A DNA stretch of 41,714 bases from Candidatus Thorarchaeota archaeon (GCA_016839245.1 JAEOUN010000063.1:1-41714); one strand, 5' to 3'; positions 6,365 through 15,775 are shown, counted from the first letter of the stretch. The notes: generated from the sequence alone by a model not told the origin. A program made the numbers and translations.

Positions 6365-8392
6365 TTACACTGAATTCTTGGTCAAAACTCGTCCATCTCC
6401 TGTTGGAAGGATACGTATGATGTCTTCTTGAGGAATTTGAGAGATCAAACTGGTTTGATCTTCTGGAACTAACTGCTTTAATTGATATATTATGTCTTTG
6501 ACCAACTGACCTTTTTTGTTTTCCCCGGGAACTATACGAACCGAATATTCAGTCTGCGACTCAATCGCTGAAGGAGGTCCAGAAACGGGTATTGCAAACT
6601 CTTCCTCAAGAATAATTCCCACAGAGAGTTGTATGGATACATTCCTAATGTAGTTCTTCGTACCATAAAGCATGACAGAACCTGATGGAAGATATTCTCC
6701 AGATGGAGGTGTAAAACTAACTTGTTCGGGATTCACCCAAAATGCGTCGCCACTAGTAAGTCCATCTTGCCAAGCTCTTGAGAAAGTCACTGCAAATTGA
6801 GCTGCTTCATCTAGAGTTTTTTCACCCGGTGCCCTGTCTTGTACTTTGATGATTGTGTAAGGCGCTCCATGAATAGATGCATGAAGGAAGATATCATTAG
6901 GACTCATATGTTTCTTAGCAAGATTCTCGTTGCTTCTTGCATCTCTTCCTCCTAAAACCATGAATCCTTCTGAGGATTCAAACCAACGGAACTTCTCATA
7001 CCAGCGTTTCTTCCTGATTTTAATAGGCCCTCGTTTCTCCTCAGGTTCCGTGACGTTTACATCCAATTTTTCAAGTTTGCTCTTTGTCTTTTCAATCTGC
7101 AATTGAGCTCCCTTAACTTTTGCCTCTGCTTTTTTGGCTTGATCATAGGCTCTTGATGCATTATCTTGAGCTGTGAGTCTAATATCCAGAGTCACGGATG
7201 TATCATTTAATCGAGCGATAATCTGTCCTTGGGATGGAAATATTCTTTCAATCCGTTTAGCTGATTCAATACCTCTCTCTTTTCCTTCATCAATTTTCTC
7301 AATAATATTGTCCCATGAAACACCACTACTTCTTGCTTGAGTGATTGTTTCAAGAACTTCTTGAATGAGGCTGAAATGAGAGTATATCAACTCGCCAACT
7401 TGTCTCATTTTTTCAGCCTTTGTCTGAAGATTCTCAATTCCTTCTTTCTGTTTGCTAATGATTGTTTCTAGACGCTGTCGCTCTTTGGATAATGCGTCTT
7501 GATACTGTTCGTCTTCAATCTCATTCTCACTGACTCCAAAGAATTCATCAATTGCACTGCTAAAGGTCTTGAATGTCTGACTTGGTAACTCTCTATATAA
7601 TTCAAATTGAAATGGTAAAAATGTCACATAGTTGGAATCATCATCTTCTACTGGTTCATCGTTAATAACGACATTGGGTTGAGATATACCTGTCTTAAGA
7701 AGGTCAGAAAATTCTGCAAAACCATGTCTAAGATCCGTCAGAGTTTGATTATCCATCTCTGAAGTCATTAATGTTGGAGAAACATGAGAACGTGCACAAA
7801 TCTCTTCGCAGCTCAATGAGTCAAGATTGAGTCGACTTGAAAGGGTTCTCACAATGTTTGCACTAGAGTCTGAAATTAGATTCTCAAGAGCGTCTGCATT
7901 GATACTAAAGATGTCTTCTCCCCTTAACGGTGGGAAGACATACTGTGCTTTGGGTACAATATCACGATCACGCATCTTTTTGTAATGTAGAGCTATGAAA
8001 ATAGTATCATTTGGGTCCAAGAGCAAGAGGTTTCCAGAACCAAACAATTCAGCAACGAGTTTGTAGCTCTCATTATCGTCTCCGACTTCGATGATGACAA
8101 TTCTATCAAAGTCATGCTGACTTATTGATAAGACTCGTTTATCTCGTAGATATTTCCTTAAGACAGTACAGAAATGGGGTGGTTGTCGTGGGGCTTTTCG
8201 TGCATACTCAGTTAGGTGAACACGTCTTCCTGGTTGAATGAGTAGATTCCCAGTTCCTCCACCGGGTTGATAGAGCTTGAGAACGAAGATATCTGAATAT
8301 TGATATACATTTTTGATAAATGCTCCATCTGCAACTTCACGTAACTCAGGCATAATAAGATGGATGTCAATATTACTCATCGAGTCTTTCAT
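6365..8392 (-). CDS. rqcH: RqcH / NFACT-family ribosome quality control factor
   Basis: About 675 residues. Homolog of bacterial RqcH and eukaryotic Rqc2/NEMF, which bind obstructed large ribosomal subunits with peptidyl-tRNA and add C-terminal tails to stalled chains. The N-terminal NFACT-N domain begins MSNIDIHLIMPELREVADG and contains the conserved Asp-Arg pair in HDFDRIV that is needed for tailing in RqcH. The middle (about 300-450) is a long coiled-coil arm. The C-terminal NFACT-R domain has WYEKFRWFESSEGFMVLGGR and later GDAFWVNPEQVSFTPPSGEY. A GTG at 8410 is possible, but the TATA-like TTATAA on the minus strand places the transcription start near it, so the ATG at 8392 (or 8380) is more likely. 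Confidence 0.9.
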   Translation of the reverse strand: MKDSMSNIDIHLIMPELREVADGAFIKNVYQYSDIFVLKLYQPGGGTGNLLIQPGRRVHLTEYARKAPRQPPHFCTVLRKYLRDKRVLSISQHDFDRIVIIEVGDDNESYKLVAELFGSGNLLLLDPNDTIFIALHYKKMRDRDIVPKAQYVFPPLRGEDIFSINADALENLISDSSANIVRTLSSRLNLDSLSCEEICARSHVSPTLMTSEMDNQTLTDLRHGFAEFSDLLKTGISQPNVVINDEPVEDDDSNYVTFLPFQFELYRELPSQTFKTFSSAIDEFFGVSENEIEDEQYQDALSKERQRLETIISKQKEGIENLQTKAEKMRQVGELIYSHFSLIQEVLETITQARSSGVSWDNIIEKIDEGKERGIESAKRIERIFPSQGQIIARLNDTSVTLDIRLTAQDNASRAYDQAKKAEAKVKGAQLQIEKTKSKLEKLDVNVTEPEEKRGPIKIRKKRWYEKFRWFESSEGFMVLGGRDARSNENLAKKHMSPNDIFLHASIHGAPYTIIKVQDRAPGEKTLDEAAQFAVTFSRAWQDGLTSGDAFWVNPEQVSFTPPSGEYLPSGSVMLYGTKNYIRNVSIQLSVGIILEEEFAIPVSGPPSAIESQTEYSVRIVPGENKKGQLVKDIIYQLKQLVPEDQTSLISQIPQEDIIRILPTGDGRVLTKNSV

Positions 8393-8471
8393 TATCTTCA
8401 ACTCTTCCACTAAACCGACATGATTATAACATAGTCGATTGAACCATCAGTAACCAAGCAGGTGAGAAACT

Positions 8472-8840
8472 ATGAATCTAACTCCACTGAAGAATATTTT
8501 CAAACGAATGTTTGGCAGATGGGAAGACTCACCAAACGACCAGCAGTATTATGTGAAGATCTTCTTTGCGTTTGTTGCGGCCATAGTCTGTGGAATCGGT
8601 GGGCAGATGTTTGCTGGCACGCGTGGAGTTCTCTTTGGTTTTCTTGTCTACATTTTGAGTCTCTATGTCATTCGATATCTCTTAGACATCGAACCTTCAC
8701 AACTTGGTGGCATGCAGAAGATGATTACAAACTCTTTGTTCTCATATCTCATGTTATGGGTCGTAATCTGGACTCTCTTGTATGCTTTCTCAATTCCATC
8801 ATCTATTCTGGAGTCAATCAATATCGTCACAACGACTTGA
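8472..8840 (+). CDS. EMC6-like three-helix membrane protein (putative insertase partner)
   Basis: 122 residues with three hydrophobic segments (about 29-48, 51-71 and 88-108). The first two are joined by a tight Gly-rich turn (GIGGQMFAGTRGVLFGFLVY), and the last reads LFSYLMLWVVIWTLLYAFSI. This pattern, especially LF-Y--LW---LY in the last helix, resembles EMC6, the small subunit of the eukaryotic ER membrane complex that pairs with the YidC-like EMC3. The match is by eye from memory of the family and is moderate. A Shine-Dalgarno (GGTGAG) precedes the ATG by 6 bases. The gene is divergent from rqcH, so both neighbours may touch nascent-chain biology. No EMC3/DUF106 gene lies in the window. 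Confidence 0.5.
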   Translation: MNLTPLKNIFKRMFGRWEDSPNDQQYYVKIFFAFVAAIVCGIGGQMFAGTRGVLFGFLVYILSLYVIRYLLDIEPSQLGGMQKMITNSLFSYLMLWVVIWTLLYAFSIPSSILESINIVTTT

Positions 8841-9011
8841 GAAAATTGCAAAATTCTTATATCGTGGACTATATTTTTTGCCGTTTCTTAGTGAAATTCT
8901 CAAAATTATGGTAATATGTTGCGAATCGCACAAAAAATCCTTAATAACCTACTAGAGAAGATATGTAATCGCGCAATCACACTCCTGACGAATAAGGTGG
9001 TTATCTAGACA

Positions 9012-9482
9012 ATGGACCAGTTAGATCGAGATTTAATTCGTATCTTGCAGAAGGATGCAAAAAAGCCATTCACTCAGATTGCAGAGGAATTGAACCAACC
9101 GGATACCACAATTCACTTTAGAACCCGAAGACTCAAAGACAATAATATAGTGACTCGTTTCTCTGCATTGGTCCGTCCTGAAGCTTTAGGATACACTACA
9201 TCTGCCTTCCTGCATATTGAGATTGGAGGACACATTCTACCAGATATCAGTAAGGACAGAACACAGACATTTGCGCAGGAACTTGCCCAAGAAGAGCATT
9301 TCCTTTTCGTTGCAATAGATAACAAACCGATGTTAATCCATGCTATAATGATGGGTACTAGTAACGAAGACTTGCTCGAACGTATCGAAACTCTGAAGAA
9401 ATCTCCGGACATAGTCAACGTTTCCTTTGACTCGTTGAATCACATTGTGAAAGGATGGGAAATTGGTGGAAATCCTGATTGA
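9012..9482 (+). CDS. Lrp/AsnC-family transcriptional regulator
   Basis: 156 residues. The N-terminal winged helix-turn-helix begins MDQLDRDLIRILQKDAKKPF, with QIAEELNQPDTTIHFRTRRL as the recognition unit. The rest is an alpha-beta RAM/AsnC ligand-binding fold (ALGYTTSAFLHIEI ... MLIHAIMMGTSNEDL). The usual family role is amino-acid or metabolite-responsive control, often including its own promoter. The KaiC-like gene starts 15 bp downstream on the same strand, so the two are probably one transcript. Confidence 0.85.
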   Translation: MDQLDRDLIRILQKDAKKPFTQIAEELNQPDTTIHFRTRRLKDNNIVTRFSALVRPEALGYTTSAFLHIEIGGHILPDISKDRTQTFAQELAQEEHFLFVAIDNKPMLIHAIMMGTSNEDLLERIETLKKSPDIVNVSFDSLNHIVKGWEIGGNPD

Positions 9483-9497
9483 AGAGATGACAAATAG

Positions 9498-10235
9498 ATG
9501 AACCGAACAAAGACTGGAATTTCTGGTTTTGATGAACTAATAGGCGGCGGATTGATAGAAGGAAGTACAGTTTTAGTATCAGGAGGCGTTGGGACTGGAA
9601 AGACGATTTTTGGTCTACAGTTTTTGTATAACGGTGCGTCTAAATTCAATGAACCGGGTGTTTTTGTAACTCTGGAAACGCGTCCTTGCGATTTAAGACT
9701 TGAAGCAAGACAATTCGGATGGGACTTGGAAGAGCTTGAGAAGCGGAAAGTTCTCATCATAATCGATGCTGCTTCAAGCAAAGCTGGATTACCAACTTCA
9801 GAGAAATATGCACTACGTCGAGGATTTGATGTTAGTACATTGGCTGAAGAAATCTATAGAGCGATAGATGAATCAAAGGCAAAGCGTCTTGTCATTGATT
9901 GTATCTCTGCCCTTGGGATTAAATACACCGAACCTCTGGATATTCGTAATGAGCTATTCAGAATCAGTGCTTTATTGAATGAACTAAAAATAACCTCTCT
10001 CCTACTAAGTGAAAGTATTACTAATGACGTCCAGAGTAGAGCCGGGGTTGAGGAATTTGTTACTCAAGGATTAATATCATTGAATCTCGTTCAAGAAAAA
10101 GATCTTCTGACAAGAGAGATGCTTATCTGGAAGATGCGCCAGACACCTCATAGTATGAATAAGCATAAGTTCACGATTGGAAAAAAGGGCATTGAACTTG
10201 TGTCAAAGGGGAAGTCAACTTCGAAGACTCATTAA
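9498..10235 (+). CDS. KaiC-like RecA-fold ATPase
   Basis: 245 residues and a single KaiC domain. It begins TGISGFDELIGGGLIEGS, the family signature before Walker A GGVGTGKT (residues 29-36). VFVTLETRP follows, then Walker B in RLVIDCISALG (about 131-141). Single-domain archaeal KaiC homologs act as signalling or motor-assembly ATPases, FlaH/ArlH being one example. Here the partners are unclear, although a prepilin-peptidase-like gene overlaps its 3' end by 4 bp on the other strand. It is likely cotranscribed with the Lrp regulator. Confidence 0.85.
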   Translation: MNRTKTGISGFDELIGGGLIEGSTVLVSGGVGTGKTIFGLQFLYNGASKFNEPGVFVTLETRPCDLRLEARQFGWDLEELEKRKVLIIIDAASSKAGLPTSEKYALRRGFDVSTLAEEIYRAIDESKAKRLVIDCISALGIKYTEPLDIRNELFRISALLNELKITSLLLSESITNDVQSRAGVEEFVTQGLISLNLVQEKDLLTREMLIWKMRQTPHSMNKHKFTIGKKGIELVSKGKSTSKTH

Positions 10236-10717
10236 AAAAGGGCCAATAGTTGTAGTAGAAGATACGCTACAAGTAGAAAAGGAATCAAGGGAATTGGTTT
10301 CTTTCTCTCTTGCCAATTCATAATCTTCGAGTATCCATAGCCCCCTACTAGCGTCATTATTATCTGCAAACCAGCTATTAGTACAGCTTCGAGCACTGGA
10401 TTCTCCCAGGAAATAAACTCCAGGCCAGGGCTTACAATGGAAACAAGTATGACAATCTTGACATCTGCACCACCAAAGGAGCCTATACGAAAGAGTGCAT
10501 AACCTACAACCATCATAAAGAGAATGGACGTCACATGAAGTATCATATCTTGCAAGAGGTGTCCTGAGAAGATCACGACAATAAATCCAATGAGTCCTCC
10601 TGCAAGTACTAATCGGTTTGGAATTTGTTGATTACAAATGTCCAAAATGGAGTACCCGCCTAATAATATCGAAGTTACCATACAGACTAGGACTGCTGAA
10701 ATCGTGATTTCTATCAT
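10232..10717 (-). CDS. A24-family prepilin peptidase-like aspartic protease
   Basis: About 161 residues with roughly five or six membrane helices. The two catalytic aspartates of the GxGD-type family are seen: Asp in YSILDICNQQIPNRL, with the conserved IPN, and Asp in GSFGGADVKI, where GGAD replaces the classic GxGD as in many archaeal members. It would cleave class III signal peptides of archaellin- or pilin-like proteins at the membrane. The GTG at 10753 overlaps the promoter region, so the ATG at 10717 (MIEITIS), preceded by GAGGAG, is chosen. No pilin is encoded nearby. Confidence 0.75.
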   Translation of the reverse strand: MIEITISAVLVCMVTSILLGGYSILDICNQQIPNRLVLAGGLIGFIVVIFSGHLLQDMILHVTSILFMMVVGYALFRIGSFGGADVKIVILVSIVSPGLEFISWENPVLEAVLIAGLQIIMTLVGGYGYSKIMNWQERKKPIPLIPFLLVAYLLLQLLALF

Positions 10718-10758
10718 CTTGGATTTTCTACTCCTCTTACAATCGTTAGTCACTACAA

Positions 10759-10764
10759 TATATA
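10759..10764 (-). promoter_or_regulatory. TATA box of the prepilin-peptidase gene
   Basis: TATATA on the minus strand predicts a transcription start near 10736, just upstream of the Shine-Dalgarno and the ATG at 10717. This placement supports the shorter protein. Confidence 0.45.
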
Positions 10765-10867
10765 GTCACCATGGTTGAACAGCAACACAGATTAGACAAT
10801 CTTTTTTGCTCGATAGTGTTAGATAAAAAATCATTCTCCTCTAAAACGCAATCCAGAAGTTGATCAG

Positions 10868-11755
10868 ATGAAAGATTCTTACCAAGTAATTCATGATACT
10901 ACATATCGTCTACTTACAAAGGCTGCTACGGTGCTTCCCAAGGATGTGGAACATGCACTGAGAGCCGCTCATGAACGAGAGACAAATGACACTGCAAAGA
11001 CCCAACTTGCTGCAATCCTTACAAATATTGAGATAGCAAAGACTGGTGTTCCAATGTGCCAAGACACGGGTATCATGATCTTTTATGTAAAAGTTGGAAA
11101 CAAATTTCCCTTCATCGGAGAAATCAAAACTGCTCTTGCAGACGCAACAAAGAAGGCGACAAAAAATATCCCTCTTAGACCAAATGCAGTCAATCCAATT
11201 GTTGGTGGTAATTCTGGTGACAATACTGGTGTGAAAATTCCTTGGATTAACTGGGAGATTGTCGAAGGAGATTCCCTTGAGATCACTGTATTCCCAAAGG
11301 GCGGTGGTAGTGAGAATGTTAGCATTATTGGAATGCTTAAACCAGGTGTTGGTCTTACAGGTGTGAAAAAACTTGTAGTAGACAATGCGATGAGCTATAT
11401 GGGAAAGGCATGTGCTCCAAATATCATCGGTGTCGGAATTGGAGGTGGTTCTGATATTGCCATTAAGATTGCAAAACAACAGCTTTTGAGACCACTTGAC
11501 GACAAACATCCTGAACCCGAAGTTGCCAAAATTGAGGAAGAGATTATGGAAGCTATCAATACAACTGGTATTGGTCCAATGGGATTGGGCGGAGACACAA
11601 CTGTACTTGGAGTCAAGGTTGATTATGCTATGCGACATCCTGCAAGCCTCCCAGTTGGTGTTGCCGTACAATGCTGGGCTGCACGTCACAGTACCGCCAT
11701 AATATCAAAAGATCTCGATATCGAATACATCACACACCCCGTGGAGGAAAACTAG
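10868..11755 (+). CDS. fumA: Fumarate hydratase class I, alpha subunit
   Basis: 295 residues. With the beta subunit it interconverts fumarate and malate (EC 4.2.1.2) using an oxygen-sensitive [4Fe-4S] cluster. The three cluster cysteines are visible as Cys64 (MCQDTG), Cys182 (ACAPNIIGVGIGGGSD) and Cys269 (QCWAARHSTAI). Other family segments are NPIVGGNSGDNTG and FPKGGGSENVS. The length is standard for the split archaeal enzyme. The beta-subunit ATG follows the stop codon by one base, so translation is coupled. The next genes encode a fumarate reductase, giving a malate-fumarate-succinate branch. Confidence 0.95.
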   Translation: MKDSYQVIHDTTYRLLTKAATVLPKDVEHALRAAHERETNDTAKTQLAAILTNIEIAKTGVPMCQDTGIMIFYVKVGNKFPFIGEIKTALADATKKATKNIPLRPNAVNPIVGGNSGDNTGVKIPWINWEIVEGDSLEITVFPKGGGSENVSIIGMLKPGVGLTGVKKLVVDNAMSYMGKACAPNIIGVGIGGGSDIAIKIAKQQLLRPLDDKHPEPEVAKIEEEIMEAINTTGIGPMGLGGDTTVLGVKVDYAMRHPASLPVGVAVQCWAARHSTAIISKDLDIEYITHPVEEN

Positions 11756-11756
11756 A

Positions 11757-12365
11757 ATGACAGAATATCACTTAACCACACCAATCTCTGAAGAAGATGC
11801 TCGGAAGCTCAAGATTGGAGATATCGTCTATGTTAGTGGTAAACATGTCTATACCGCTCGTGATGAAGCCCATGAACGTGCTTTGAAGCTGTTTGAAAAA
11901 GGTGAAAAACCTCCAGTCGACTTTGCAGGTAGTGTTGTTTATCATGTAGGTCCAGTTGCCTGGCAAAAAGAAGGCAAATGGATTATTGTATCTGCAGGCC
12001 CTACTACTAGTGTGAGAATGGAGCTCTTTGAAGATGAGTTTCTTAGAAAATACAAGGCTAGGATTATAGTTGGAAAAGGTGGAATGGGTAAAAAGACACT
12101 TGGTGCTCTAAAGGAAGTAGGTGCAGTCTATTGTAGCTATACAGGAGGCTGTGGGGCTCTTGCTGCAAAGGGTCTGAAAGAAGTGACTGCCTATCTTTGG
12201 TCTGATCTTGGTATGCCTGAAGCCCTGTGGGTGATCACAGCTGAAGAATTTGGTCCGCTTCTTGTCACCATGGATTCACATGGGAATAGCATGCATGAAG
12301 AAATGGATAAAATCGTAGCAGAGAGAAAAGCTGCAGTCTATTCTAAGATTGGTATTAAAGAGTGA
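11757..12365 (+). CDS. fumB: Fumarate hydratase class I, beta subunit
   Basis: 202 residues. This is the swivelling beta domain of class I fumarase. HLTTPISEEDARKLKIGDIVYVSG is the standard start, followed by YHVGPV and GPTTSVRMELFE. The segment IVGKGGMGKKTLGALKEVGAVY-YTGGCGAL and EAFWV-like EALWVITAEEFGPLLV complete the family pattern. GGAGGAAAA at the end of the alpha gene serves as its ribosome site. Tartrate dehydratase is the closest alternative, but the flanking fumarate reductase favours fumarase. Confidence 0.95.
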   Translation: MTEYHLTTPISEEDARKLKIGDIVYVSGKHVYTARDEAHERALKLFEKGEKPPVDFAGSVVYHVGPVAWQKEGKWIIVSAGPTTSVRMELFEDEFLRKYKARIIVGKGGMGKKTLGALKEVGAVYCSYTGGCGALAAKGLKEVTAYLWSDLGMPEALWVITAEEFGPLLVTMDSHGNSMHEEMDKIVAERKAAVYSKIGIKE

Positions 12366-12511
12366 AAATGAGCGCAGATTTGTTTCATATCCTATTGCAC
12401 TCCATTTCAATGTCAACACATTTCATTTTTGAAACGCACCCAACAGTAAGTCTTAAACGTGTGGTGCTGACTCGACGATAAACGAATGGACAGTTTTCTG
12501 GAGGAAGTTAG

Positions 12512-14200
12512 TTGGACTATAAGACAATTATGTGCGATGTTCTCGTTGTTGGTGCTGGTGGTGCTGGATGCCGTGCTGCAATAGAGGCTGCATCGCATAA
12601 TCTTGACGTGATAATGCTCAGTAAGGAACTCCTCGGTAAAGCTCATACTGCAATGGCTGAGGGAGGTTATAATGTATCCTTAGGAAATGTCGACCCAGAC
12701 GATAATCCTGAAACCCACTTTAAAGACACAATTGTTGGAGGTAACTATCTGAATAACCAGAAACTAGCACAAGTACTGGTTGACGAAGCACCTCAGAGAA
12801 TCTTTGATCTCGAAGACATGGGTGCAGTCTTTGATCGTACACCGGAGGGCAAGATTGCCCAGAGACCCTTTGGAAAGCAAAGTTGGCGTCGAACTGCCTA
12901 TGCATCTGATAGAACTGGATCAGAGATTATGGTGACCTTGACAGAGGCAATCAGGAAGACCTCTGTACGAGTATTTGATGAGATATTTGCTACAAAGCTC
13001 CTTGTTACTGATGGTAAGATTGCAGGTGTTTGTGGAGTCGACCTGAAATATGGTGACTATCTTGTGTTTCGTGCAAAATCGGTAGTGATGGCCACTGGTG
13101 GAGCTGGTAGAATCTTCCAAGTCACAAGTAATGCCCAACTTGATGTTGGCGATGGTTATGGCATGGCATACGAAGCCGGATGTGATATGGTTGACATGGA
13201 GATGGTCCAATTTCATCCTACAGGTATGGTCAAACCAGAATCAGCAAAGGGCAAATTGGTAACCGAGGCGGTCCGCGGCGAAGGTGGAATTCTTCTCAAT
13301 AACAAAGGTGAACGATTCATGAATCGCTACTATCCTGAAGTCATGGAGCTTGCTGGAAGAGACCAAGTTGCTAGATCTATTATGACTGAGGTCCTAGAGG
13401 GAAGAGGTAGCCCGGATGGAGGCGTCTATCTTAGTATAGCTCACCTACCAAGATCCATTGTTGAATTTCGTCTTGAGAGTATGATTGAGCAGTTTGAAGA
13501 CACTGGAGTTGATATTCGTGATCAACCCATGCAGGTGTCTCCCACAGCTCATCATTTCATGGGTGGTATACGGATTGATGAGCATGCTGCTACAACAATT
13601 CCTGGATTGTTTGCATCAGGTGAATGCACTGGTGGAGTTCATGGTGGAAATAGACTTGGAGGTAATGCCTTGGCTGACACTCAAGTCTTTGGTGCTATCT
13701 CTGGAGATAGTGCAGCAATGTATGCTAAGGGAACTAAGCATTTAGGTATCAATCGGGATAAAGCCGTACAAGAATTCAATCGCTTAGAGGCTATGCTCAA
13801 CAGAAAGGATGGCATCTCTCCTGCTGATGCTCGAGCCGAACTTACCAAGCTTATGTGGGAAAAGGTGCAAATTTTCCGAAAGGAAGAGGATATGCAATAC
13901 GCTGTGAAAGAGCTGCGTAGAATTGAGAAAGAAGTTGTACCTAACATAAAGGTTGATGTTTCTGTCAAACGGTTTAATCCTGGATGGCATCAAGCAATTG
14001 AATTTGCACACATGGTCACTACTGCAAGGATGGTAGCAGAAGCTGCTGTGATTCGAAAAGGTAGTAGAGGTGCGCACTATAGAGTTGATGCTGATCCAAA
14101 TGACAAAGGCTACTATAATATTGTAATTCGAAGGGGAAAGGACGGTAGTATGGAACTAAGAAAAGAAGATCTTGTGATTACCAAAATCACACCGCCATAA
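12512..14200 (+). CDS. tfrA: Fumarate reductase / succinate dehydrogenase flavoprotein subunit, TfrA-like
   Basis: 562 residues. The FAD-binding Rossmann motif is GAGGAGCRAA (from residue 14), and GKAHTAMAEGG has a histidine (His45) where covalent-FAD members carry theirs. The active-site segments QFHPTG, EAVRGEGGILLNNKGERFM and HHFMGGIRIDE, and the C-terminal FAD segment GECTGGVHGGNRLGGNAL, are intact. The start is TTG at 12512 with GAGGAAG just upstream. Its partner gene (16 bp downstream) is a SdhB-HdrD fusion. This makes the pair most like thiol:fumarate reductase, which reduces fumarate with thiol cofactors, rather than a quinone enzyme. No membrane-anchor gene follows. Confidence 0.9.
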   Translation: MDYKTIMCDVLVVGAGGAGCRAAIEAASHNLDVIMLSKELLGKAHTAMAEGGYNVSLGNVDPDDNPETHFKDTIVGGNYLNNQKLAQVLVDEAPQRIFDLEDMGAVFDRTPEGKIAQRPFGKQSWRRTAYASDRTGSEIMVTLTEAIRKTSVRVFDEIFATKLLVTDGKIAGVCGVDLKYGDYLVFRAKSVVMATGGAGRIFQVTSNAQLDVGDGYGMAYEAGCDMVDMEMVQFHPTGMVKPESAKGKLVTEAVRGEGGILLNNKGERFMNRYYPEVMELAGRDQVARSIMTEVLEGRGSPDGGVYLSIAHLPRSIVEFRLESMIEQFEDTGVDIRDQPMQVSPTAHHFMGGIRIDEHAATTIPGLFASGECTGGVHGGNRLGGNALADTQVFGAISGDSAAMYAKGTKHLGINRDKAVQEFNRLEAMLNRKDGISPADARAELTKLMWEKVQIFRKEEDMQYAVKELRRIEKEVVPNIKVDVSVKRFNPGWHQAIEFAHMVTTARMVAEAAVIRKGSRGAHYRVDADPNDKGYYNIVIRRGKDGSMELRKEDLVITKITPP

Positions 14201-14215
14201 GGGAGGTCCAGAAGA

Positions 14216-15775
14216 ATGGCACAGATACTAAAAGTAAAAGTTCACCGGTATAATCCTGACAAAGATGATGAACCATATTTTCAAGACTTTGATGTGGAAT
14301 ACGAACCTGGAATGACGGTGCTTGACGTTTTGCTGTATATTCAAGACAAGTATGATTCAAGTCTGGCTTTTCGTTGGGAGTGTCGCAGTGGTCAGTGTGG
14401 TTCCTGTGCAGTGCGTGTAAACAAGACTGCACGTATTGCATGTCGGACAAAGGTACAACCTGACAATGACCTCGTCCTTGAGCCGCTTGAGAAGATGCCC
14501 ATTATCAAAGATCTTGTCACTGATATCTCTCAAGTTACTTATCGCCTCAGACGAATTAGACCCTACGTCGCTCGTGATAAACCAGTTCAACACCCAGAGA
14601 TTATCCATGCTGAAGAGATAGAAAAGCTACGAGAGATTCGGAAATGCATCGAATGTAGTGCTTGTCTTTCAAATTGCCCCATTGTCCATGAAACTTGGGA
14701 CTATCCCGGTCCTATGATAATCCGTCAGCTTGCGCGACTCGAATTAGATCCACGCGATGTTGAGGATCGCATTGCAATGGCGATGAATGAGATGGTCTAT
14801 AGCTGTACAACCTGTAAAATGTGTGAGGATATCTGTCCAAAGAACATCAAGATTCCCTCTCTCGCCGTTGAGCTTCTCAGGGCAAAAGCTGTTGAAGCTG
14901 GTTACCCTCTTGCAGAAGGTCAACAGGGATTTGTGGATCAAATCAACGCTACTGGTCGGTCGGTCCCTGAAAAAGACACACCTCTTCTAAAAGAGATACC
15001 ACATGAAGAGTTTCTAGTAGAGAATCCACGAGGTAGAGTGGCTTTCTTCACAGGTTGTTTAATTGATTATAGGATGCAGAACACTGGAAAGGCTCTCATT
15101 GAAGTCTTGAATCGTAATCACATTGATGTGATTGTTCCAAGAGAACAATGGTGCTGTGCTTCTCCTGCTTTCAGGACCGGTGATCTCAAGACTGCACATG
15201 CAGCAGCAGAAAGAGTCACCGAAATCTTTGAAACAATAATGGAAAAGTATGATTTGGACACAGTCGTCGTTGCATGTGCTGGATGTGGAAAGACTCTCCG
15301 TGAAGACCATCGTCCACTCATCGAAGAGAAACGTGGAACTCCTCCGAAGTTCAAGGTCTATGATCTTGCAGAATACCTCCTCGATATTGTTGGTGAAGAG
15401 AACATAGTTCCTCCCAAGGGAAAAATCGACCTTAAGGTGACATATCATGAACCATGTCATCTTGGTCGGGGACAGGGTGTGGTGGAGCAACCAATCAAAT
15501 TGCTAAAGATGATTCCCGGTGTGAAATACATAGATGATCCAATGAAGAATCGCTGTTGTGGAGCTGGTGGTGGTGTTCGAGCCGGTCAACGTGAATTATC
15601 ACAGATGATAGCGAAGACGAAGAAGGAATACATCGAAGCAACCGGTGCTGATATGGTCACTACTGAATGTCCCTTCTGTACTATACAGATCAATGATATG
15701 ATGAAGGATACTGCTATGAAGGTACGGTATATTCCTGATCTCCTTGCAGAGTCATACAAGAAAGGTGATGAGTAG
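14216..15775 (+). CDS. tfrB: Iron-sulfur/heterodisulfide-reductase fusion subunit, TfrB-like
   Basis: 519 residues in two parts. The N-terminal half is SdhB-like: a [2Fe-2S] ferredoxin with Cys56, Cys61, Cys64 and Cys76, then two [4Fe-4S] motifs, CIECSACLSNCP (144-154) and CTTCKMCEDICP (197-207). The C-terminal half has two cysteine-rich CCG domains (FTGCLIDY ... QWCCASP, then YHEPCHLGRG ... NRCCGAGGG) as in HdrD/GlpC. This fusion is the design of TfrB of methanogen thiol:fumarate reductase. CoM and CoB are the known thiols there; in a non-methanogen the thiol is unknown. It is cotranscribed with tfrA and ends before a strong terminator. Confidence 0.9.
   Translation: MAQILKVKVHRYNPDKDDEPYFQDFDVEYEPGMTVLDVLLYIQDKYDSSLAFRWECRSGQCGSCAVRVNKTARIACRTKVQPDNDLVLEPLEKMPIIKDLVTDISQVTYRLRRIRPYVARDKPVQHPEIIHAEEIEKLREIRKCIECSACLSNCPIVHETWDYPGPMIIRQLARLELDPRDVEDRIAMAMNEMVYSCTTCKMCEDICPKNIKIPSLAVELLRAKAVEAGYPLAEGQQGFVDQINATGRSVPEKDTPLLKEIPHEEFLVENPRGRVAFFTGCLIDYRMQNTGKALIEVLNRNHIDVIVPREQWCCASPAFRTGDLKTAHAAAERVTEIFETIMEKYDLDTVVVACAGCGKTLREDHRPLIEEKRGTPPKFKVYDLAEYLLDIVGEENIVPPKGKIDLKVTYHEPCHLGRGQGVVEQPIKLLKMIPGVKYIDDPMKNRCCGAGGGVRAGQRELSQMIAKTKKEYIEATGADMVTTECPFCTIQINDMMKDTAMKVRYIPDLLAESYKKGDE

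Noticed and set aside
8462..8914. 150-residue frame on the plus strand
   Set aside because: It is a shadow of the EMC6-like gene, rich in Cys and Trp with no family pattern and no better start.
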